Origin: Holothuria scabra
Taxonomy: Eukaryota; Echinodermata; Holothuroidea; Aspidochirotida; Holothuriidae
Length of the DNA stretch: 64,000 nt
Direction of reading: 5' to 3'
Assembly: GCA_037179385.1 (NCBI GenBank)
Contig: CM074184.1
Span: 11,488,001-11,552,000 of the forward strand
Positions 11,975 to 22,440 of the stretch are shown here, in pieces; position 1 is the stretch's first letter, and each line of letters opens with the position of its first letter. Below the pieces are notes generated by a model. The model made no database searches and had not been told where the DNA came from. It saw nothing but the letters and a program-made list of their open reading frames with translations. A program made the position numbers and the translations under genes.

Positions 11975-13129
11975 AAGTCCTGTTCATGCTGGCAATGATT
12001 CTTTGTAAGCACAGTAACCGTTCTGTCTATTTTCTTTGTACCCTTGTGATACCTATAACAAGGGGATCTGGTTGCACAAGCTTTGAGATTTCTTCAGAAT
12101 TCCCCCACAAGATAAATGTAACTATTGTAACATAAGAGTGTACATAATGTGGGAAATATAAATTACAATACAATTAGGACTGTGAATAAGTGTGTTAAGG
12201 CCTGAACTTAAGTTACTGGAATGTAAAGCTGGGTTCTGTTCAAGAGCTGACTATGCCCGTGCTCCCTGATCCCCTACAAGGGAATCCAAGAAACTTTTCT
12301 CCTGGTAAAAAACATCCAAAAAGAATCCCAAAATCTGAAAAAATTGCTACCATTGTTTGTGACCATATGTCAATGAAAAAGGGTTTGTCTAGCAACCAAT
12401 TTCGGTTTCATAGTGCCATCTACTGAAGACATTGTCAGGTCTAGCATTCCACAGTAAATGCAATAGCCCAATTGTGAAACAGGTGAGTTAAGAGGGTGCA
12501 AAGTAGATTTGAGCCACAAGATAAAAATGTGACTGGTCCAAAGCCCATCTGGGCTTGTGAAGTCTTGCAAATATTTTTTAAGTACAACTTGTGTCAGTAA
12601 AATTGACAATAGTACATGAACCAAAACTGTGAAAATATGCGCAATTATTCTGTCTACTAGTTTACAAACTTAGGATGATTGAGAAAAATTCCAACAATTA
12701 TAATTAGCTCACTGGTTGTCATGAAAGGACTGGTTTATTATAATATAACATGCAGTGTGAGATTAAAATGAAAACCCTTCTTTTTCTTCTTAATTTTGGC
12801 ATTCTCTCACTAGGCTTAGGCCTGGCCTACTTAGACTCTCAATGATGGCTGTCACTACAGGTACATTTCATCAAACGTTGCAGAAGTTTTTGCCATGGGT
12901 GCATCATTACAAGGTTGACGACAGATAAAATTTTGAATTAAATCAAGCTCTCTTCACTTAAATTTTGGATTGGGGATTGTGATCTGTGGGAGTAGCCTAG
13001 CAATGCATCTAAGGGTTACTAACTATTTGAAAAACGGAAAGCCAGAGAGTGTTATGATCTATTTCATTCTGCATATCAAATTTGAAATGGCCAGGTGCAT
13101 CATCCTTGGTCCCAACATGTTATATCTAA
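11975..13129. other. Unassigned AT-rich DNA
   Basis: One minus-strand open frame of 84 codons (12624-12370) without family similarity. Nothing else is recognised. Confidence 0.4.
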
Positions 13130-14070
13130 CGTAGAATGATACTTGTTAGGCTAGATATAGGATAGGCCTACAGGCTACAGTACAGCGGGTCATGATGTAG
13201 GCCATCACAGCGATGCGAATCTGGCCTAGCCTAACGTTTGGTGTTACTGTTAGGCCTAGGTCTAACTAGTAACTTACATAATGAAACTGATAAGCCTAGG
13301 CTAATACCTAGGCTAATTCATTTAACACTATGATGCTAGGCTAGGCTAAGTCACAGGTCGTCCTAGCGTTATATAGTATATATATATAAAAAGGAAAAGG
13401 TTGGTCACATCGCCTAACACCAATGCAGTGCTTCCCACAAAACTATTCATGATTCCTCACCTTCCACTAGATTTTACCCCTTCAAATCTCTCGAAAACAT
13501 TCCTTCATCTTTCTCTGATAAAACAAAACAAACGTTGAGAAAAAACTGACATATAATGCAAGAAATCTTCTCATCTGAATCTTCGTTAACCACAATCTAG
13601 ATCACTCTTCTCCAATTCCTAAATTCGAACACCTAATTAAAATCATTCATAAATCAGTCATAAGGTATTTTCTTCAATTCCTTAAAACAACATAAAGAAA
13701 TAATTAGGCTATGGCTCCATATGGTATGGTAACACTGACAATTATTTTGCATCGAACAGTGAAAAAATATTCCATTTAATGAGGTGTTCGAATTAAGAAC
13801 CTGTTCGAACTTAGAACCAACCTCTATATATATTAGCTATATATAGCTAACGCTAGGACGATCTGTGGGCTAAGTCATCACATTAGTGACATTGGTAGTG
13901 GTACAAAGTTACGATAGGGCCTTCGGCTTTACTGGAAGGATAATAAGGATTTTTAACTAGCCTTGGTAACCTAGCTTAACTTAACAAATAAGTTCCGCAA
14001 CATGCGCTTACGAAGTTACGTTAAGGCTTAGCCTAGCCTAAATTAGGCTAGGCCTTAGGCCTAGGCACTG
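13130..14070. repeat. TAGGCCTA/CTAGGC-rich low-complexity zone
   Basis: Many overlapping copies of GCCTAGGC, TAGGCCTA and AGGCTAGGC between 13135 and 13345 and again at 13840-14065, mixed with AT-rich sequence including a TATATATATA run near 13374. The words are palindromic but not in strict tandem order. The same vocabulary recurs at 22440-23190 and 24260-24730. Confidence 0.55.
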
Positions 14071-14149
14071 TCTAAAAAAAGGACAACTACAAGACACCTC
14101 TGAATTTGCTTTAGAAACCTGCCATTCTCTTAATCTAGGGCTAATATTC

Positions 14150-14300
14150 TTCGAAAAAACTGATTCAGTGCAACTGTTTTTAAGTGTTTCTCCTCGCCGC
14201 CACTGGCACCATTGTTGTTCACCGCTAAGCGACAGCCTGTTTTCAGTGTTTGTGTTATACACGTAATCCACAAAACGTCAGCACAGCTAGTAGTACTAGT
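14150..14300. promoter_or_regulatory. Small CpG-rich patch, possible promoter
   Basis: CpG dinucleotides cluster around CTCGCCGCCACTGG (14192-14206) and GCTAAGCGACAG, in contrast to the CpG-poor flanks. It lies 4 kb upstream of the SLC38A10-like start, so it could be that gene's promoter or a 5' UTR exon. This rests on composition only. Confidence 0.2.
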
Positions 14301-14391
14301 AGGGTATATGTACAGATAGGCCCAATGTAGTAGTGTCTACACTTTCAACTGCAACGCAGCTGTTTACAAGTACTCGTATCATATGCATGAA

Positions 14392-14849
14392 GGGAGCATA
14401 TCCCAATTAGCAGGTGTATTACTGCGTCCATTTGTTCGCCCTCAGATAGAGTCCCTAAAAGGAGCACTTTTTTGATATGTTATGGAATGAGCTGGGGTTT
14501 TCTGTAAGTTTCTTCTGAAAGTATATCAAATGAAGTACCATTGGTGAAAAAATGGGCGTAATCGAAGCAATTTTGTGGAAATTATGGGCCTTAGAAGCTG
14601 GCGGAGGCATACCTAGATTTTAGTGAAAAACAAGGCTTGGAAAAGGTGGTTTGAACTTTGAGGTGAAATAGCAAAAAATCTTCACGGTCATGATATGGTA
14701 AATTGAAAGTGCCATGAATGGCCAACTTGTCAGCTTTCATATGAGGGGTAGCTTGACCCTGGCGAAAACTTCGACAAGCTTTTAGAGGCCCGTTTACTTT
14801 TTGAATTTAGTGTGTAAGTCAATGGAGGAATTAATGGGGATATGCTCCC
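14392..14849. mobile_element. 458 bp TIR element, left copy
   Basis: Begins GGGAGCATATCCC and ends with its inverse GGGATATGCTCCC. It differs from the copy at 16647-17104 at only three positions, all in a short stretch near the left end. It is followed by TTAA (14850-14853). Non-coding, so it would need transposase from elsewhere. TTAA flanks suggest a piggyBac-type target, but the left flank reads TGAA. Confidence 0.75.
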
Positions 14850-16646
14850 TTAAGGGCAGGGAATGCTGAAATTTTCAAATCGGTAGGAAGTTGACCAAAC
14901 TTGACTTTCTGTACATCATAGGCTATGTAAAGCCAATTATGGGCAGACGTCATGCAATTTCTCGCTTGAGTGATTTTTAGGGCCAAATTTGCAATTTTTT
15001 GGCCAAAACGGTAAAAAAACAAAAACGGAGCAATATAGGCATTTTAACACAAAACCGTGCATTATATTATTCCAAAGTCAAACCCTCTGGATGAAGACAG
15101 TACAAGGGTGTTATACTAGGGCTACCGTACAGCTCTGTGAAGTAGTCCCGGCCCGGGAGATTGTAAATTGGCTCCGTCACATACACATCAATCTTTTTAC
15201 GTTGTTGTGAAGAATAATGCAATCCGTGTGAGATCCCCTCATTACTTTGATGTTTAAAAGTCTAGTGATTCGGTGAGTGCATGTCAAGTATAAAATAGAG
15301 TTTAAGCATATGGCTAGGTGATTTATTTAGCTGTTAGAGCTGATTTAGTCTCCTAAGAGCCTCACATGACAACAAAGTTAGGCCTAGTCACATACTCTCC
15401 TAGTTTACGTTGCCAATACATACTATCTGTGTTTGTAAGGGTTTTGCGAAATGACCTATTTAAATGAACTTGGCCTACTAGGCTTTAAAAGGTTTCCTGA
15501 TGAGGTTTTAGATGCTTAATTCATAACAAGTTAAACCCCTTACAAGCCTCCTCATCAGCATTTGTTACCAATTACCTAACCTTTAGGCTACTGTATAAAA
15601 ACCTGTCAGCATACTCTGACAGGTTTTTATCTGCAATGTTACCAGTTTCTCGTGAGTCAGCTGAGAAGCTGTCATGCCCAGGATACTCAACTTTTTTGCC
15701 ATATTGGTTCATGTCAGTTTAGGCTATGCCATGCTAAGTATTTATTTCCTTAAATTTTTCTTCCAGTTGCATTTTCAACAATGACATCTGTACTCAGTTG
15801 GACTCGACAAACAGTGTTTTACCTCTTGCATTTTTAGGGGATTGTTGTACATACTGACAGTCACATTCCATAGAAGAAGGAGGCTTGCCTGGAAGGCTAT
15901 GCAGTGAAAAGAGCATCAATTAGCAGTAGCCCTTTTTCTGCATAACAATTGTATTACTCTTTTTCACTTGTAATTTCAGGAACAACCTTATGTGCTGACT
16001 GCTACAGAGTTCTCACAGGACGTAGCAAGGAGGGAAATCTGAGTAATCTGTGTGCTTAGCTGGTACTTATGAAAGTTGGATGCAAGCCTAGCCTTACTGC
16101 AAACAGACATTACATGGATCCCTTTCAGGTTTGTTAATCTCTCTTTATAATTCTATGTAGTGTCCCAAAGATTCACTTTGAAACTGCACAGAGGATGTAT
16201 AAGTACCATTTGTGTGAAGAGAAATCTGGAGACAAAGTGGACCCTTTTGAAGTTGGTTTGAGGTCTGGTTCTATCTTTTGAAGTTTTCTCATGCACATTT
16301 TTGAGACTTAAAATAGATCCTGTCAGCCAAAAAGACATGCCTGTAGGGCCAAGGATTACCCATTCTGCAATTCAAGAAGGTGTCATGGTGATAGAAAGAA
16401 GAAATCTGCAAATAGATTAACCTTGCAGAGTGTTGTGACTCAGTCCTGCACTAAACCCTTTTTCAGTGTACAAAGTCCATGCACAGGCATAAAATGGGGA
16501 AAAGCAGAGAAATATGTCACAAAGATGCCATAAATCCTTCAAAATGTGAGTCAAATCCTACTTTGAGTTGCACAAGTCCTTTATAGGCTTTAAATTTCAT
16601 TTTGTGAAAATTTTTAAAAAATTGAAAAAATTCACCTCTCTCTTAA
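14850..16646. other. 1.8 kb between the two 458 bp elements
   Basis: Opens with TTAA and ends with TTAA. It contains a perfect hairpin at 15597-15630 and acceptor-like tracts before short open stretches at 15776 and 15980 that do not add up to a gene. No repeat family is recognised inside. Confidence 0.45.
15597..15630. other. Perfect 13 bp stem-loop
   Basis: AAAAACCTGTCAG, a 6-base loop CATACT, then CTGACAGGTTTTT. The stem is perfect. It is flanked by T-rich sequence downstream, but in an animal genome this is not a terminator. It may be a MITE relic or fold in a transcript. Confidence 0.5.
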
Positions 16647-17104
16647 GGGAGCATATCCCAATTAGCAGGTGTATTAGTTGGTCCATTTGTTCGCCCTCAG
16701 ATAGAGTCCCTAAAAGGAGCACTTTTTTGATATGTTATGGAATGAGCTGGGGTTTTCTGTAAGTTTCTTCTGAAAGTATATCAAATGAAGTACCATTGGT
16801 GAAAAAATGGGCGTAATCGAAGCAATTTTGTGGAAATTATGGGCCTTAGAAGCTGGCGGAGGCATACCTAGATTTTAGTGAAAAACAAGGCTTGGAAAAG
16901 GTGGTTTGAACTTTGAGGTGAAATAGCAAAAAATCTTCACGGTCATGATATGGTAAATTGAAAGTGCCATGAATGGCCAACTTGTCAGCTTTCATATGAG
17001 GGGTAGCTTGACCCTGGCGAAAACTTCGACAAGCTTTTAGAGGCCCGTTTACTTTTTGAATTTAGTGTGTAAGTCAATGGAGGAATTAATGGGGATATGC
17101 TCCC
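16647..17104. mobile_element. 458 bp TIR element, right copy
   Basis: Same orientation and same TIRs as 14392-14849, about 99% identical by eye over the full length. It is preceded by TTAA (16643-16646) and followed by ATGA. An open frame that crosses the left border at 16568-16762 is incidental. Confidence 0.75.
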
Positions 17105-17862
17105 ATGATTGCAGATTTGTTGACAGGGCAAAACTCAGTGGCAAACATAGAGCAGGATATCCTACTCTATGGTGGCAAAAAACTAAAGATTGCGTCATTA
17201 CTCAAGTGGTACAAGGAAAGCCAAACGGGTAATTATTAATTAATTTACCATTCGTTGTCCAGCTTCACTTAATGGTCTTGTCTTTTCATTATCTTTTATC
17301 ATTAATATATGCTAGTAATCTCTATGCATGGTGCTTGAGAGTATTATTGCCAAAGGTGGAAGTCACCTTTCAGATACATGAGTTTGGACTCTGACTTTAG
17401 GCATTTAAACACTTTAGAATGTTCATGGGGCGAAAGATAAAAAAGTTATGGGATATTTTCAAATAACACGAGAACAGGCAAAATGGTAGGCCCTAAATTT
17501 TATCTGGTTCTCATCATTTTGAAATGCGCATATTTTTATGAAAATGAGCATTTTATTTCGAACAAAAGCTCAAAATATTTACTACCGTACTCCTACTTAC
17601 AGGTATGCAGAAATGCTACCGACGAAGGATTGGCCCAACCGTCTGTGAACTTCATTGACGGTCTACGCTTGCGCCCTCTGAGCACGTTGAACATGCCCTA
17701 GAGTTACATGAGTATTGCTCCCAGCAACAGGGATGCACCCACTTACGGGCGGCACCAAGCCATACTCGTCTTGCTCAGGCTGTTTTTCTTGAGATGAGTA
17801 ACTGTACCGTATTCGATCCTTACAGCCAGAACAAATTTACATCTTTGGGTTGTAAAACTCCA
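17105..17862. other. Unassigned DNA before the GACT array
   Basis: A 72-codon open frame (17483-17701, +) has no recognised similarity. Nothing else was noted. Confidence 0.35.
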
Positions 17863-18150
17863 ACTAACTAACTGACTGACTGACTGACTGACTGACTGAC
17901 TGACTGACTGACTGACTGACTGACTGACTGACTGACTGAATGACTGACTGACTGACTGACTGACTGACTGACTGACTGACTGACTGACTGACTGACTGAC
18001 TGACTGACTGACTGACTGACTGACTGACTGACTGACTGACTGACTGACTGACTGACTGACTGACTGACTGACTGACTGACTGACTGACTGAATGACTGAC
18101 TGACTGACTGACTGATTGACTGACTGACTGACTGACTAACTAACTAACTT
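17863..18150 (+). repeat. (GACT)n microsatellite
   Basis: About 285 bp of CTGA/GACT tetranucleotide with a few single-base interruptions (GAAT at 17938 and 18090, GATT at 18115). It is flanked on both sides by AACT variants, as expected of decaying array edges. Confidence 0.97.
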
Positions 18151-18401
18151 GTATCACACTTTCAACTTACACTGTTCTCTTCATCATGACTTGTCCCAAT
18201 ATTATCATAATACACAAACAAGCTTTACAGAATGACCTTTCAAAGGGAATTATACGGAAAGGAAAGTATGCTTAGTTCCCCAACCAAACCCAAACAAGCT
18301 TTTTTTCAAAAGTCCCCGACTCTCTGGCAACTTGAGAGCCGGGCGAAAACCAAACAATACTCCCGAAGAAGTTGCTCCCAAAAGGAGCTACCCAAAGCAA
18401 C

Positions 18402-19095
18402 CCTTACCATGGATGAATGCATTCATTAAGCCTTCATTAAGCCTTCAGATGCAGGAAAATGAATGCATTCGTCAAGCCTTCATTTTGCATTCGCTAAGCC
18501 TTCATTTTGCATTCGGTAAGCCTTCATTTTGCATTCGCTAAGCCTTCGTTTTGCATTCGCTAAGCCTTCGTTTTGCATTCGCTAAGCATTCGCTAAGCAT
18601 TCGGTAAGCCTTCATTTTGCATTCGCTAAGCCTTCATTTGGCATTTCCCTAAGCCTTCATTTTGCATTCGCTAAGCATTCGTTTTGCATTCGCTAAGCAT
18701 TCGTTTTGCATTCGGTAAGCCTTCATTTTGCATTCGCTAAGCATTCGTTTTGCATTCGCTAAGGCTTCATTTTGCATTCGCTAAGGCTTCATTTTGCATT
18801 CACTAAGCATTAGTTTTGCATTCGCTAAGCCTTCATTTTGCATTCACTAAGCCTTAGTTTTGCATTCGCTAAGCCTTCATTTTGCATTCGCTAAGCCTTC
18901 ATTTTGCGTTCACTAATCATTCGTTTTGGTTTTGTTTAGCTTTCATTTTGCATTCGCTTAGCCTATATTTTTGCATTCCCTAAGCCTTCATTTTGCATTT
19001 GAAGAGCATCCCTTTTGCATTCGCTAAGTACTCATTTTGTATTTGCTCAGCATTGCCTAAGACTTGATTTGGCATTCGCTAATGCATGTCAATGT
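18402..19095 (+). repeat. 11/22 bp minisatellite, GCATTCGCTAAGCCTTC family
   Basis: After CCCTTACCATGGATGAATGC the sequence becomes a tandem array of TTTTGCATTCG + CTAAGCCTTCA, two related 11-mers that form a 22 bp unit. Where the pattern slips (18585-18610) the 11-mer CTAAGCATTCG is repeated by itself, which shows that 11 bp is the basic step. The right end decays after about 18990. The open frames here are by-products. Confidence 0.9.
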
Positions 19096-20560
19096 TCATG
19101 GAGAAATCATTTTATATTAATCAACCCTTCATACATGTCCTTGAGCATTGACAGTTTGCAAAAAAAGACCATGCAGTCATACATTAAAAAAAATTAGCTC
19201 TTGAGACTTGATGCTATTATTATTCATGGCATCAGATGGCTAAAAAAATCCCCTTTCACTTTGCCCACATTCGACAACTTTCTGTCCTGGTTATATCCTT
19301 ATCAGTTTGGAGGATTTCTTGTTCAAAAGTAGAACAATTTTTAACACTTCATCAAACCAATAGGCTGAATAGTTCCCGTGAGTTTGTCACTTAATTGTAC
19401 TGGATAGGTGCAACATTTCTTTTTCTGGAATGAACAAAACTGCAGTGCATATAATTTCATATAATTATGTAATAACTCACATTGAAGAAAGACATGAACA
19501 CAACATCTTACTCTCACATGAATGGAACAATCTGTATTGGAAAAATATATATACCCTATCTTTAAACCTTTACTAGTGAATGGCAGCAAAGCTGTACATG
19601 TATGTAAAATTGATGAATTTGGATTGGTCAAACATCCAGTTCTTTCAGCCTGTTGATGATCCTGTCTCTGTGAAGATGATGGCACTATGAGCGTGGTAGG
19701 TTTGGCTGACAGATATAACATGACATTTGACTTTTTATTCCTTCAGAAAAGAATCCTTGAAAATCAAGCATGAAAGTATTTTTATCATGTATCTCTTCTT
19801 TTTAAAAATGAGCTGGAAGTCCAAAGTACCCAGTATGAGGAAAATGGCCGCAAGTGGTAGCTATCGGCTAGAATTTGTACAAAAATTTGTGCATGTTGGT
19901 AGTAATCCTGAGTGTTCGCTATTTGTATGCAAGAAAAATCCACCAAGGGGGTAAATGTCCAAGCTGCATTAGAATAAAATAACAACACTTCTCCCTTTAA
20001 ACCACTGTAACTTAACTCCAGATTCACAAAAATGACCAAAAGCCTACATGATGTACATGATGCCAGAAGAGCTAACAACATCTGTTTCTCAGGGTGAGGA
20101 AACTGCACAGTCCATTGATCCACATCATGTCTGAAATTCAAAAAAATGACAAACCTCAGAATAACTTAAGATTACCAAATTAGAAATGAAATTAGAAAGG
20201 CACTCGTTAACTTAGAAAACTCAAACACAGACTACTGGACTCATTCAAAACAAAACTACCTCATCCAAAAGGAAAGAGCTGCACTCCCCCAGAAGTTCTG
20301 CCAAAATGATAACAAATTGAGGAACAATAGAATGAAGTTGTTTCATTCTTCCATTATTTACAGCAACATTGCCAGACTTCTCATTCCGGAGAGACAATGG
20401 GTACAAGGATTTTACAGGGAACACTCCCACAAATGGCACCAGATGGCGACCATCTTAGAGCCCCTGAAACGGTTCAGGGACAAAGCCACGGTGGGGCCAA
20501 GGGGGAAAAGCCCCTGAAGCTCCTGGGTTTATCAGTATTTGTGAGGTGTCACAGGAGTCC
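19096..20560. other. Unassigned DNA with weak coding-like stretches
   Basis: Minus-strand open stretches at 20439-20254 (…MKQLHSIVPQFVIILAELL…) and 20121-20020 (…DQWTVQFPHPEKQMLLALL…) have protein-like composition. The second follows a good acceptor (TTTTTTGAATTTCAG). Their phases do not join directly, and I recognise no family. A YY1-like AAGATGGTCGCCATCT palindrome lies at about 20443-20458. Confidence 0.25.
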
Positions 20561-20842
20561 TTAAGGCCCAATTCTGTCACCCCAAACAGTACCAATTCTC
20601 CTAACCTTCTTAGTTAAGCCCTTCCCACAATTGTCTGAAATTCACCCTCATCCAAACACAGTCTCAGTTTACATTGCTCAATGAGTATAATCAAACACTC
20701 TTAGTACAGTTCATGCTGTATAATAAGCTTTGGTATTCTGCATTGTTTGAATTAGCAGTCAATCAAAAAACTGAGCCAATTGAGAGTTTCTGTTACCCCC
20801 ACACAAGAAGTGTAGTTTGGGGTGAGAGGATTGGCCCTTTAA
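20561..20842 (-). mobile_element. TTAA-flanked MITE, CACCCCAAAC family, copy 1
   Basis: Flanked by TTAA at 20561-20564 and 20839-20842. The ends read GGCCCAATTCTGTCACCCCA... and the inverse ...TGGGGTGAGAGGATTGGCCC. The interior contains TCTGAAATTCACCCTCATCC and GCATTGTTTGAATTAGCAGT, shared with the copies at 30833 and 53903 in reverse orientation. Non-coding. Confidence 0.8.
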
Positions 20843-22440
20843 AGAAATGCTGTACTGTAGGCCTATAACCAGCCTCTCACAGTGCGTAAAACAAAAGAGC
20901 CAAAACAAATGAATTCAAACAGTCCAGCTCCCATCTTCAGAGGACATTCCTGGGCTGAGGTATAAAAAAAGTTCATTCACTCACTTTCGATGATAGGTTG
21001 CACAATATTCATCATGCCACTGTAGAGTTGTACTTACTCAATTTACAGCCTTAATATTTCTTCGTACTTCTGAAAATTTCTACACCTTGTGTGAAAATGC
21101 CACAGCAATCTAACTGTTACAGGATGACTTTACAGGGCTACAAAAGAAAACAGGAAGTGTTCAAGTTCATACAAACATTCCTAACTCAAAGCAGAAAATG
21201 TGAGTCGTACAAAAAGAAAGTCAAAATAACTCATTTCTAATTATATTTCAAAAGTTATTAAACAATTAAGTTTGTAACATTATTTTGAGAATGACAGCTG
21301 TTTTTCTATCCTTACAAATATCAGTGAAAAGTAAGTTATTTGTTTATAAATAATGGAACAACCTAGCTCCCAAATGCAAACCAGCAAGATCTGGGACAGT
21401 ATCCCATTTTTTTACAGTAACATGTGGGCCTTAATAATATCTAACAAAAAAAGTTCGAATCAAACCATATCGTTTGGGGGGAAGGGAGAGGGAGGGGGGT
21501 TGGTGGGTGGGCAGGGGGCCTGGCCACCCAATATTTTTTTTATGAAATTTTGGGGGGTATGGCCCCCCAATAACTGAATGAATAAATGTTTCAAAAGTAA
21601 TGAAATTTAAATTGCTTTTATTACATTTCGGCTGAAGTTGCAAAGCTTCCGGGGTCTTCGCTCCCTGTACCCCCACATTAAGGAAAAGTTAACCTGTAGG
21701 AGAGTTTACTTTTGCGGGCTTCAAACACTTAAAACAAAACTTTTTGCAAGCTATCTTTCTTTTTCTTTTTCAAATTATCTTTCTTCTTCTCAAGTCAGGA
21801 CCTTTTAAACATTCTGAGCGAGGCGCATGTCCCCAGTCTCCTTATTGGCCCCAATGGCACACATTTGCCCCAGTAATAATGTCCCTTTTAAGGATTATTA
21901 GTAATATCTATACAAAGATACTTTTTGCTTCCATTAGGTCCCCTAAAATGCCTAAAATGTCAGAGCTTCCAGGGGCCTGCAACAGGGCCCCTGGACCCCA
22001 CGCATATTGCCTCGGGTTTTTAAATAAACTCCCTATTGATAAATGCCCCAAAACACTTTGGATCTGTTAAAAATGCCCTGTCTCAAATTATCAATCACAT
22101 GTTCAATTTTGAGTAGCTTCAACATTTTGCCTTAATTGCCCCCTAAAATTACTGTACGCCTAAACTGTACAGTATGTTTCTCCTTAATCACATGCCATGG
22201 AACTTCCCCATTCCATTCTCGTCCCTTACCTCACCCCACTCCTGAATTAAATTCATAGTTTAGAATCCTAAATTTGAATATGATTTTCAACCATTCTGTA
22301 ACCTCTCAAATCACTAAAATCCCTGAGCTTCCAGGGGCTTTGCCCCCTGGACCCCACCAGGGACCCTTAAGCGGGCCCATGCCGATGGGGGTTTGCATGT
22401 CACCATTATGTCGGATGCTTCCCCAATAAAAACCATCTTT
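20843..22440. other. Unassigned DNA with G-rich tract and CCAGGGG hairpins
   Basis: A very G-rich tract at 21477-21530 could form G-quadruplexes. Two hairpin-type words recur: CTTCCAGGGGCCTGCA...GGCCCCTGGACCCC near 21967 and CTTCCAGGGGCTTTGCCCCC near 22328. This kind of stem is common in transposon debris. No gene is recognised. Confidence 0.4.

Noticed and set aside
13130..14070. TAGGCCTA zones as telomeric or tandem satellite DNA
   Set aside because: The words are frequent but not in fixed order or period; they look like compositional, low-complexity sequence.
18402..19095. CRISPR-like appearance of a regular repeat array
   Set aside because: Units are directly adjacent with no unique spacers, and the genome is eukaryotic; it is a minisatellite.
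19341..19721. 126-codon minus-strand frame
   Set aside because: Cys/Lys-rich chance composition, no recognised domain; the length alone is not unusual in 64 kb.
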